From the NCBI RefSeq assembly GCF_011064825.1, contig NZ_CP048751.1:1302001-1366000 (forward strand): a DNA stretch of 64,000 nucleotides. The letters run 5' to 3'. The translations under genes and the position numbers were made by a program. The notes below the pieces were generated by a model. That model saw only the letters and a program-made list of their open reading frames with translations. It was not told where the DNA came from and did not search any database. Positions within the stretch are counted from its first letter, which is position 1, and the number at the start of each line of letters is the position of its first letter. Positions 55,342 to 63,226 of this stretch are shown piece by piece. This DNA is from Brevundimonas mediterranea. Lineage in GTDB: Bacteria; Pseudomonadota; Alphaproteobacteria; Caulobacterales; Caulobacteraceae.

Positions 55342-57408
55342 ATGTCCTCGCCGACAGCCCTGCCCCCCATCACGCCCGTGAGCGCCGACGAGCCGGAAGC
55401 CAGCAGCGCCGATCCCGTGGCGGCCAACATCGAGGCGCTGAAGGCCCTGTTTCCAGACGCGATCAGCGAGGGCGGTGTGGATTTCGACACCCTTCGACAA
55501 ATGCTGGGAGACGCCGTCGATGATGACGAAGAGAAATATGGCCTGACCTGGAGCGGCAAACGTCAGACGCGTCGTCTAGCACTCACGCCTTCCTTAGGCA
55601 CTTTATTGCCGGCACCGGGGGATAGCGTCGATTGGGAAACGACGCAGAACCTTATGATTGAGGGCGACAATCTGGAAGTTCTGAAATTGCTCCAGAAGAG
55701 TTACGCAGGAAAGGTGAAGTTGATTTACATCGATCCTCCCTACAATACAGGGAGTGATTTCGTTTACCCTGATGACTACAGCGACAGCCTAGGGAACTAC
55801 CTTCGCCAGACCCGACAAATAGATGCAAATGGAGTGAGATACACGTCAAATCCCGAGGGAAGCGGCCGATATCATACTGAGTGGCTGAATATGATGTATC
55901 CACGCTTGCTGATGTGCCGATCCCTTCTCGCTCAAGATGGTGCGATTTTCATCTCTGTTGACGATCATGAAGTCAGCAATCTTCGACTTGTTGCGGATAG
56001 TGTCTTCGGACAAGAGAATTTCGTCTGCGTCATTGCCGTCGTGAACAATCTCAAAGGACGGAATGACCGGCGCCACATCGCCACCGCTCATGAGTCGATG
56101 CTATTCTATGCGCGCCCGGAGTTCATCTCCTATGGGCTGCCTCTTACACCGGAGCAGAAGGCAGCGTTCAAATTGGTGGATGAACTTGGGCGCCCTTATG
56201 CCTTGAGGGACCTCAGAAAGAGGGGCGGGCCGGATCGCCGAGAAGACCGACCCAATATGTATTTCCCCATCTATTGGGACCCAAACACCGGAGACTGCAG
56301 CCTCGTCCGCGAGGGACGCTACACCGACACAGCGTTACCTCTTCGAGGTGACGGTTCTGATGGCCGCTGGCGGTGGGGAGTGGAAACAGTCTCCCGTCAT
56401 CTATCTTGGCTGCATGCTCGCCGCTCCAAGAAGACGGGCAAGGTTGACGTGGAGCATCGCGTTTATCTCGACGCTTCGATTAGCGTTGGCGAAGGTAAAG
56501 ATGCGGATGATGATGAGGATGAAGGCGGGTTTGAGAGATCAGCTAAGCCGAAATCAATATGGCTTGGTGGATCGCTCTCCAGTGACACAGCAAAAAGAGT
56601 GGTGAAGGACCTCGGCTTCGGTGACGCTTTCGATACGCCGAAGGCTTTGGATCACATACAAAACATTGTCACTCTGGCTAGTCGAGACAACGCCATCATT
56701 CTCGACTTTTTCGCCGGCTCAGGCACGACAGGCCACGCCGTCATGTCGCAGAACGCCGCCGATGGCGGCAACCGCCGCTACATTCTTGTTCAGCTGCCCG
56801 AGCCTCTCGACCCGGAGAATAAGGACCAAAAGGCTGCGGCCGACTTTTGCGACTCCATCGGAAAACCGCGCAATATCGCCGAACTCACAAAGGAGCGGCT
56901 TCGTCGCGCTGCCTCGAAAGTCAAAGCCGACAATGCAGATACGACCGCCGATTTAGGCTTTCGCGCTTATAAATTGGCGACGTCGAATCTCAAGACTTGG
57001 GCGCCCGGCGACAATCTGGAGGCCGACCTGCTCTCCGCCGCTGACAATCTGGCCCCCGGTCGCACCGAGGACGACCTGCTGGTAGAATTGCTGCTCAAGC
57101 GCGGAATCGACCTGACCGAACCCAGCCAGACCCGCCAGATCGCGGGGCAGACCGTTCATGCCTTCGGTGGTGGCGTCATGCTCGCCTGCTTGGGCGATGT
57201 GAAGGTGGCGGACGCCGAAGCCTTAGCCGACGGCATCGGCGACTGGGTCGAGACCCTGTCGCCGATCACCCCCGTCATGATCTTCTTCAAAGACGCCGGT
57301 TTCGAAAACGACGTGGCCAAGACAAACGTCGCCAAGATTTTGGATCAGCGACTGAACGATCGCGGCCCCGGCGAAGCCCACCTGCTGGAAGCGGTGCGCA
57401 GCGTATGA
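55342..57408 (+). CDS. mod: Type III-like DNA methyltransferase (Mod)
   Basis: A 688-residue beta-class N6-adenine methyltransferase. The catalytic motif IV is IYIDPPYNTGSDF (about residue 130) and motif I, the SAM site, is FFAGSGTTGHAV (about 455), in the order IV then I. The region between (about 200-440) should hold target recognition. The ATG at 55342 has GGAG upstream; a TTG at 55306 overlapping the previous stop is an alternative. GC content drops from about 55,600 to 56,700 and rises again, marking a mosaic gene. It overlaps res by 4 bases. Confidence 0.9.
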   Translation: MSSPTALPPITPVSADEPEASSADPVAANIEALKALFPDAISEGGVDFDTLRQMLGDAVDDDEEKYGLTWSGKRQTRRLALTPSLGTLLPAPGDSVDWETTQNLMIEGDNLEVLKLLQKSYAGKVKLIYIDPPYNTGSDFVYPDDYSDSLGNYLRQTRQIDANGVRYTSNPEGSGRYHTEWLNMMYPRLLMCRSLLAQDGAIFISVDDHEVSNLRLVADSVFGQENFVCVIAVVNNLKGRNDRRHIATAHESMLFYARPEFISYGLPLTPEQKAAFKLVDELGRPYALRDLRKRGGPDRREDRPNMYFPIYWDPNTGDCSLVREGRYTDTALPLRGDGSDGRWRWGVETVSRHLSWLHARRSKKTGKVDVEHRVYLDASISVGEGKDADDDEDEGGFERSAKPKSIWLGGSLSSDTAKRVVKDLGFGDAFDTPKALDHIQNIVTLASRDNAIILDFFAGSGTTGHAVMSQNAADGGNRRYILVQLPEPLDPENKDQKAAADFCDSIGKPRNIAELTKERLRRAASKVKADNADTTADLGFRAYKLATSNLKTWAPGDNLEADLLSAADNLAPGRTEDDLLVELLLKRGIDLTEPSQTRQIAGQTVHAFGGGVMLACLGDVKVADAEALADGIGDWVETLSPITPVMIFFKDAGFENDVAKTNVAKILDQRLNDRGPGEAHLLEAVRSV

Positions 57409-60400
57409 AACTGCGTTTCGAATCTGACCTGACCTTCCAGAAGCACGGCATCGACGCCGTCTGCGATCTGTTCAAGGGTCAGGAAATCAACCGCACCGAG
57501 TTCACCGTATCACGCGTCAGCACCGACGACGCCCAGGCGCAACTCGGTCTCGACGACGACGGTTTAGGGGTCGGGAACCGCCTGACGCTTCTGGACGACG
57601 AAGTGCTGGCCAATCTGCGCGCGGTGCAACTGCGGCATGCTCTGGCGCCTGCTGACAGGCTGAGCAGCATGGACTTCACGGTCGAGATGGAGACCGGAAC
57701 CGGCAAGACCTACGTCTATCTGCGCACCATCTTCGAACTGAACCGGCTCTACGGCTTCACCAAATTCGTCATCGTCGTGCCCTCGGTCGCCATCCGCGAG
57801 GGTGTGGCCAAAACACTTGAGATGACTAAGGAGCACTTCCGCGCCCTTTATGCCGGGCAGCCGATCAACTGGTTCGTCTACGACAGCGCCAAGCTGGGCC
57901 AGGTGCGCGACTTTGCCACCTCGTCCACCATCAACGTGATGGTCGCCACGATAGGCTCGCTGAACAAGCTGGACACCAACGTCTTCTACACCCCCCACGA
58001 ACGCACCGGCGGCGAACGCCCCGTCGATCTGGTCCGGGCGACCCGGCCTGTCGTGATCGTCGATGAACCCCAGTCGGTCGATGGCGGCGAGAACGGCCGG
58101 GGCAAGAAGGCGCTGGACGAGATGCGCCCCCTCTGCACCCTGCGCTATTCGGCCACGCACGCCACCAAGCATCACATGGTCTATCGGCTCGACGCCGTGG
58201 ACGCTTACGAGCAGAAGCTGGTCAAACGGATCGACGTCGCTGGCCTGGAGATCACCGGGGCCAACAACACCCCCTATGTGCGGGTCACCGACATCAAATT
58301 CTCCAAGACCAAGCCCCCGGTAGCCTCGGTCGAGATCGACATGCAGGGCCAGGGCACGGTCCTGCGTCAGATCAAGACTGGTTTGACCGACGGGCGCGAC
58401 CTGGCTGACCTGACCAAGCGTGAGGTCTATCGCGACATCTCCATTGGGACGATCGAGAAGTCTGCGTCCGGCGAGGCGCTGATGCAGTTGAACCTGCCCG
58501 GCGACGTGAAATACTTGCGCATCGGAGAGGCCCACGGCGACGTCGACCGCGGCAGCGTCGTGCGCCGCATGATTCAACGCACCATCAAGGAGCATTTCGA
58601 CCGCGAGCGCGTGCTGAGGCCCTTGGGTATCAAGGTCTTGAGCCTGTTCTTCATCGACCGCGTTGATCACTATCGCGTCCATGGCGAGGACGGGTCCCGC
58701 TCGCTCGGCCCCTACGGCGTGATGTTCGAGGAAGAGTATCGCAAGCTAGCGGCCCATCCCGATTACCGGGCCAGCCTGTTTGGCGATGGACCGATCGAGC
58801 CCGACCGCGCCCACGATGGCTACTTCTCCCGGGACCGTAAGGGCAAGGTCACCGAGCCCGAGGTCAACGCATCGGGCGACCTGAAGAACGCGGCCAGCCG
58901 TGAAGACGCCGAGCGTGGCTTCCACCTGATCATGCGCGACAAGGAGAAGCTGCTGGATGAGAAAGAGCCGCTGCGCTTCATCTTCTCTCACTCGGCCCTG
59001 CGCGAGGGCTGGGATAATCCCAACGTCTTCCAGATTTGCGTGCTGCGCGAAATGGGCGGTGACCGTGAGCGTCGTCAGACCATCGGTCGAGGCCTGCGTC
59101 TCTGCGTCGACAGCAAGGGCGAACGCCGCCGCGACGAGGGCCTAAACGTCCTGACGGTCATCGCCGAGGAAAGCTACGCCAGCTTCGCCCAGGGCCTTCA
59201 GAACCAGATCGAGCAGGATCTCAAGATCGAGTTCGGCACAGTCGCCAAGGACACCTTCGCCCACCTGCCTGTCGAGGGCGAAGATGGCGTGATGGAGCCC
59301 TTGGGCGTGGCTGCATCGACGCAACTGTTCGAGCACCTTCAGGCACAGGGCTATCTGACTGCCAAGGGAAAAATCGAGGACAGCCTGAGACGCGAACTGA
59401 AGGCGGGCACCCTGACGTTCCCTGATGCGTTCCACGCCGTGGCGGCCCACGCCCGTGCGCTCCTGACCAAGCTGTCAGGTCGATTGGACGTCCGCAACGC
59501 CGACGACCGCGTGCCCATCGGCATGAACAGAGAAGTGTTCCTCGGGGAGGATTTCCGCGCCCTTTGGGATCGCATCCGGGCCAGAACGACCTATCGTGTC
59601 GCCTTCGACAACGACGCTCTGATCCTGGCGGCGGCCGAGCGCCTCAAGACGTCGATTCAGGTCGCCCCGGCTCAGGCCCGGTGGCGCAAAGGTGAGATGG
59701 AAATCTCGAAAGCCGGCGTGACCGGCGTACACGAGACCACGTCGCAGTTCATGACGCTGTCTGCCGAGAACGCGGCCGTACCTGACGTACTGGGCGAACT
59801 CCAAAACCGCACCGAACTGACCCGCCGCTCCCTGGCCCGTATCTTGGTCGATAGCGGCCGGCTGGACGACCTGCGCGAGAACCCAGCTTCTTTCATCGAC
59901 CAGGCCGCTGACCTGATAAATCGTGCCAAGATCAACGCCTTGGTCGATGGCATCCGCTACCAGGCTATCGGCCCCGATAGCTTCTATGCGCAGGAACTCT
60001 TCGAGACCGAGGAACTGAATGGCTATCTCGACAAGATGGTCGAGGTTCAAAAGTCCGTCAGCGACGCAATCCGCTACGACTCGACGATCGAGCGCACTTT
60101 TGCCGAGACCCTGAACGACAGCGAGGCGGTGAGGGTATTCGCCAAGCTACCCGATTGGTTCAAGATTCCGACCCCGCTCGGCTCCTACAATCCCGACTGG
60201 GCCGTGTTGCTGAGCGGAGAGGCTGGCGACAGGCTCTACTTCGTGGTCGAGACCAAGGGCAGCCAGTTCCTTGAGGACTTGCGAACGTCAGAGGCGGGAA
60301 AGATACAATGTGGTCGCGAGCACTTCCGCGAGATTGCCCGCTCCGAAGGTGAGCCAGGATTCTTGCAGGCTGTGGTGGCCGAGGAAGTGCTTAGGCTGGC

Positions 60401-60428
60401 AACGACGAGATTCTCACACTCACGATAA
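57405..60428 (+). CDS. res: Type III-like restriction enzyme subunit (Res)
   Basis: A 1,007-residue DEAD-box/endonuclease protein. Walker A is ETGTGKTYVYLR (about residue 95), motif II is VDEPQ (about 220), and GRGLRL marks motif VI. The C-terminal PD-(D/E)xK nuclease has the acidic residue in NPDWAVLL (about 930) and the ETKGS end (about 948). With Mod it should translocate along DNA and cut at unmethylated sites. The gene is intact and coupled to mod (ATGA). Confidence 0.9.
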   Translation: MKLRFESDLTFQKHGIDAVCDLFKGQEINRTEFTVSRVSTDDAQAQLGLDDDGLGVGNRLTLLDDEVLANLRAVQLRHALAPADRLSSMDFTVEMETGTGKTYVYLRTIFELNRLYGFTKFVIVVPSVAIREGVAKTLEMTKEHFRALYAGQPINWFVYDSAKLGQVRDFATSSTINVMVATIGSLNKLDTNVFYTPHERTGGERPVDLVRATRPVVIVDEPQSVDGGENGRGKKALDEMRPLCTLRYSATHATKHHMVYRLDAVDAYEQKLVKRIDVAGLEITGANNTPYVRVTDIKFSKTKPPVASVEIDMQGQGTVLRQIKTGLTDGRDLADLTKREVYRDISIGTIEKSASGEALMQLNLPGDVKYLRIGEAHGDVDRGSVVRRMIQRTIKEHFDRERVLRPLGIKVLSLFFIDRVDHYRVHGEDGSRSLGPYGVMFEEEYRKLAAHPDYRASLFGDGPIEPDRAHDGYFSRDRKGKVTEPEVNASGDLKNAASREDAERGFHLIMRDKEKLLDEKEPLRFIFSHSALREGWDNPNVFQICVLREMGGDRERRQTIGRGLRLCVDSKGERRRDEGLNVLTVIAEESYASFAQGLQNQIEQDLKIEFGTVAKDTFAHLPVEGEDGVMEPLGVAASTQLFEHLQAQGYLTAKGKIEDSLRRELKAGTLTFPDAFHAVAAHARALLTKLSGRLDVRNADDRVPIGMNREVFLGEDFRALWDRIRARTTYRVAFDNDALILAAAERLKTSIQVAPAQARWRKGEMEISKAGVTGVHETTSQFMTLSAENAAVPDVLGELQNRTELTRRSLARILVDSGRLDDLRENPASFIDQAADLINRAKINALVDGIRYQAIGPDSFYAQELFETEELNGYLDKMVEVQKSVSDAIRYDSTIERTFAETLNDSEAVRVFAKLPDWFKIPTPLGSYNPDWAVLLSGEAGDRLYFVVETKGSQFLEDLRTSEAGKIQCGREHFREIARSEGEPGFLQAVVAEEVLRLATTRFSHSR

Positions 60429-60780
60429 TCTCACCGTTTATTGCCATCTCGGGCAACAGCGCAGCGTCGAACGCCTTCTCCAGGCAGAGGGGCGCTAGCT
60501 GACACAACGCCTTCTCGGGCTTTACATGAAAATCGGCAAAGGCCTGCGGGTATATAAGACGGTTCAGCGGGTGGGTGCTTTCGCTGATCAAGCAGTTCCA
60601 ATTTGGCCGGCGCCGGGCTGACGGCTGTTCAATCCCACCAATCTTGCGAGCGCATCGGGTCTGAGCCCATTTTGCCGTTGGAGACGAAACTTCCTGGGGG
60701 CGCGGCTGGGGGTGAACCCCCCAGCCCCTGCCGCGCCCCCACCTTCGGTCCCCTGAGGCCATCTAGAAAACTGACTGACG
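60429..60780. other. Non-coding stretch after res with a strong hairpin
   Basis: No gene can be supported here. A long GC-rich hairpin lies at 60,695-60,741: GGGGGCGCGGC and TGGGGG pair with CCCCCCAGCC and GCCGCGCCCCC, with a 6-base bulge. It may act as a terminator or be part of a mobile palindrome. Confidence 0.5.
60695..60741. terminator. Bulged GC-rich hairpin downstream of res
   Basis: The two arms match over about 17 bp with one 6-base insertion in the right arm; loop TGAA. It has no T tract. It is the strongest structure in the intergenic region and could stop read-through of the defence operon. Confidence 0.5.
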
Positions 60781-61245
60781 GAGTCATCGTTCGTGCGTAG
60801 TGTGACTCACTTCGAAATCGCCAAAAAATCCCCAATGATCTCAATGACCTATGGAAACGTGACTCCGTTTCCACCACCGCAACCAGCCCCAGATCGCCCG
60901 CATTGCTGCACCGCACAACGGCAACCGTGACTCGAAAACGGCCACCTACGCCGAAAATCCTCAACAAAATCAACACCACCTCGGTCGGCTCTCGGCGGCA
61001 AACGTGACTCCAGCGTTTTCGCGCTGTTCGCCCCATTCACGACACATTGTGTCCTGGATTGACACAACGGCTGACACTCGATCGCCCCACGCCGCCCATC
61101 TTGGCGCTCCGGCAAACGTGACTGCCCAATGCCGGCCATTTCGGCCCTCGGAGTCACAGTTGGTAGCTAAAGTGACTCAAAATTTCAGGCTGGGTCAGGG
61201 TTTGGGCGACACGGATGAATTTCGTGACTCCTCTAGGGGAGTCAT
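60781..61245. repeat. Array of TGACTC motifs (GANTC sites)
   Basis: Nine exact TGACTC sites lie in 465 bases: six forward (60803, 60860, 60928, 61005, 61173, 61225) and three inverted (60781, 61151, 61239), plus a TGACTG at 61119. Most forward copies have the longer form AAACGTGACTCC or AACCGTGACTC. The last pair forms an inverted repeat TGACTCC-N6-GGAGTCA. Copies are spaced 52-114 bases. The right end lies inside the XRE gene end. Confidence 0.8.
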
Positions 61246-61560
61246 GTTTGCCGTTTTGGCGCCCGTCCGCCGACGCGCCAACGCGGGCTGTTCAGGTGAC
61301 GCCAATCGCACACCGGACCCCATGTCGCCCCAGGCGGGGATGAAGATCACTCCCGCTGAATGAAGGGTCGCCACCATCAGCTTGGCGTTTGCGGCATTCA
61401 CCGGCGCCGGGCCGTTGCCTCCCTCAGCACGCTTGATCGTGTTCGGCGCCAGCCCGGTACGCTCAGCTAGGTCCAGAACGGACATGTTCACCAATCCTCG
61501 GGCGGCCCGCAACTGCGCGCCAGTAGGGTGATCTGCGGGTTTCGTTCTTGGTGCACTCAT
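61195..61560 (-). CDS. XRE-family repressor
   Basis: A 121-residue helix-turn-helix protein (HTH about residues 15-70: LRAARGLVNMSVLDLAERTGLAPNTIKRAEG, in two blocks here LRAARGLVNMS and DLAERTGLAPNTIKRAEG). The C-terminal GVIFIPAWGDMGSGVRLA is typical of small phage-type XRE regulators. The last 30 residues run through the TGACTC array. Divergent to the HNH-like gene across a 64-base region with four GANTC sites. Confidence 0.85.
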   Translation of the reverse strand: MSAPRTKPADHPTGAQLRAARGLVNMSVLDLAERTGLAPNTIKRAEGGNGPAPVNAANAKLMVATLHSAGVIFIPAWGDMGSGVRLASPEQPALARRRTGAKTANMTPLEESRNSSVSPKP

Positions 61561-61624
61561 GATTCAATTTGACTCTTTAGACCAAGTTTGAATTCGTAGA
61601 CTCATTCTGATGAAGGAGTCTTAC
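61561..61624. promoter_or_regulatory. Divergent control region with four GANTC sites
   Basis: GATTC (61561), GACTC (61571 and 61599) and GAGTC (61616) lie within 60 bases between the two divergent starts. AAGGAG at 61613-61618 is the ribosome site of the HNH-like gene and overlaps the last GAGTC. Confidence 0.6.
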
Positions 61625-62200
61625 ATGACTGTTTACGATCCGCCCAACCCCTCTTGCCCGATCCACGGCGAACGCCTTCAGCGCTCGACCTGCGCAATGT
61701 GCAACGCCGCCTATATGCGTCGTTATCTCAAGATTCAGCGGCGAGTGACCCCCGCCGTCGCGCTCCATAGCCGCGCCCGCCAGCGTGCAGCCCGTCGCGG
61801 GCTGCCGTTCGATCTGGATGTGAGCGACGTCATTGTGCCTCCGATCTGCCCCGCGCTCGGCGTGCCACTCGTCATTGGCGAGATGCGGTCGCCCTATTCG
61901 CCATCACTGGATCGTATCCGGCCCGCCCTCGGCTATGTTCGCGGCAATACCCGCGTGATCTCCGACAAAGCGAACCGTTTGAAAGGCGCCCTCGACATCG
62001 AGGGGCTGATCAAGCGCGCTGTGGCTTCGGTCGATCAGCGCCGTGAAGACTATGCGCGCCTGGCCGCGTACCTCGACCGGGAACTCCTGCTTGCAGACGT
62101 GCGGCGCAAGGCAGCGCAGACGGGGCGCGCGGGCGAGGAATGGGCAAAGGTGGCCAACTTCCTGGAGGCGGCGTTCGTGCGCGCTGATTGGAAGCGCTGA
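61625..62200 (+). CDS. Phage-type HNH-like/zinc-binding protein
   Basis: A 191-residue protein. The first 30 residues carry two Cys pairs (SCPIHGE ... TCAMCNAAY), a likely zinc ribbon. A second block (about 85-125) reads CPALGVPLVIG followed by SPSLDRIRPALGYVRGNTRV and ISDKANRLK, the pattern of phage His-Me/HNH-like endonucleases. I chose the ATG at 61625 because AAGGAG ends six bases upstream; the ATG at 61610 has none. It may nick or process DNA for the element. Confidence 0.75.
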   Translation: MTVYDPPNPSCPIHGERLQRSTCAMCNAAYMRRYLKIQRRVTPAVALHSRARQRAARRGLPFDLDVSDVIVPPICPALGVPLVIGEMRSPYSPSLDRIRPALGYVRGNTRVISDKANRLKGALDIEGLIKRAVASVDQRREDYARLAAYLDRELLLADVRRKAAQTGRAGEEWAKVANFLEAAFVRADWKR

Positions 62201-62586
62201 TGCCCAACCGAATGGGGCGCCACCAAGGGCTGCGACGGCATTTAACGGGAACCGAGGTTACTCCAGGCCACCAGCGCGTCCTCGTCGGCACCAAGCCGCT
62301 CGACGACGGCTGGGTCATGGCGATCATCAGGATCGATGGGTGCACTAACGATGTCGAAGCCGCCTGGCTCGGCCAGCGCATTCAGTCTGACCTGATCGAG
62401 TACATCAGCATCGCCAACGACGAGGTCACGCCGGTTGAGGCGGTCGGGGTCGAGTCCGGCCAGATTGCCCTAGACGCCGGCTGGACTGTCGCCGTCTACG
62501 TGATCTTGGCGTCGCGCGAGGAGGCGGCCGCGATGTTCGACTTCCTGACAGCCTACGCCACAGAAGCCGCCACATGGACGCACTGA
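62200..62586 (+). CDS. Conserved-looking hypothetical protein
   Basis: A 128-residue protein with a mixed alpha/beta pattern and no membrane segment. The start overlaps the stop of the HNH-like gene (TGATG), so both are co-translated. I see no recognisable domain. It is followed by an A/T-rich 180-base gap that probably contains the promoter of the excisionase gene. Confidence 0.65.
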   Translation: MPNRMGRHQGLRRHLTGTEVTPGHQRVLVGTKPLDDGWVMAIIRIDGCTNDVEAAWLGQRIQSDLIEYISIANDEVTPVEAVGVESGQIALDAGWTVAVYVILASREEAAAMFDFLTAYATEAATWTH

Positions 62587-62767
62587 GCAGCAGCGACGCA
62601 TAACGCAGAATATTCCTTTACAATAACAAAGAGTTAAATCCGTTTTTCGTTGCAATTCCAGCCATCTGTGCTATCATCCGCTTCAATCCACGTTCTCCCT
62701 CGGCAGTGACGACAACCGAGGGGGGACCGCTCAATCCCGAGCCCAGACATCTATTGCCTGTCGTCAA

Positions 62768-63226
62768 ATGCGTCCTCGTCCCTCCTCGTCCGCCGACAAG
62801 GCGTCAACAGACTGGTCCCGACTTAAGGCCGTCGCCTTCCACCTGCTGCCCCCCGGACAGATCGGCCAAGAGGGCAGGCCGTCCGCATCCCCAGCGTCTT
62901 GGCCGCTGCTGCTCACGAAGGAGCAGTTGAGCGCCTACCTGGCGCTGTCGTGGTCTACCATCTCCAAGATTTGCACGGTGGCTCCTGTTGATGTCGGCGC
63001 CAGCGTGATCCGGTACAACCGTCTTCAGATCGACGAATGGGTTGCGAGCCTGCCGCCCAAGGCGATCAAAAACGCTGCACTGGTGGCGCCGACCCTTCCG
63101 GACCTCGAAACCGAACGCGAGGAACGGCGGAACGCCGCGCTGGATAAGGTTCGAGCACGCACCAGCCTGCACCATCATGGCCGCCGCCCCCGTTTGAGCG
63201 ACGGAGGGCGCAATGGACAAGGTTAA
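62768..63226 (+). CDS. Excisionase/AlpA-like DNA-binding protein
   Basis: A 152-residue protein with a MerR/AlpA-type winged helix (about residues 48-100: LLTKEQLSAYLALSWSTISK followed by VIRYNRLQIDEWVASL), the fold of excisionases that direct integrase toward excision. Flanks are basic and disordered. It overlaps the integrase start by 14 bases, the normal xis-int order. Confidence 0.78.
   Translation: MRPRPSSSADKASTDWSRLKAVAFHLLPPGQIGQEGRPSASPASWPLLLTKEQLSAYLALSWSTISKICTVAPVDVGASVIRYNRLQIDEWVASLPPKAIKNAALVAPTLPDLETEREERRNAALDKVRARTSLHHHGRRPRLSDGGRNGQG

Noticed and set aside
60629..61036. Open frames within the TGACTC array on both strands
   Set aside because: No conserved features, no ribosome site and low-complexity Arg/Ser content; the array is better seen as non-coding.
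60781..61245. CRISPR array
   Set aside because: Repeats are only 7-12 bases, occur on both strands and are unevenly spaced; no cas gene is present.
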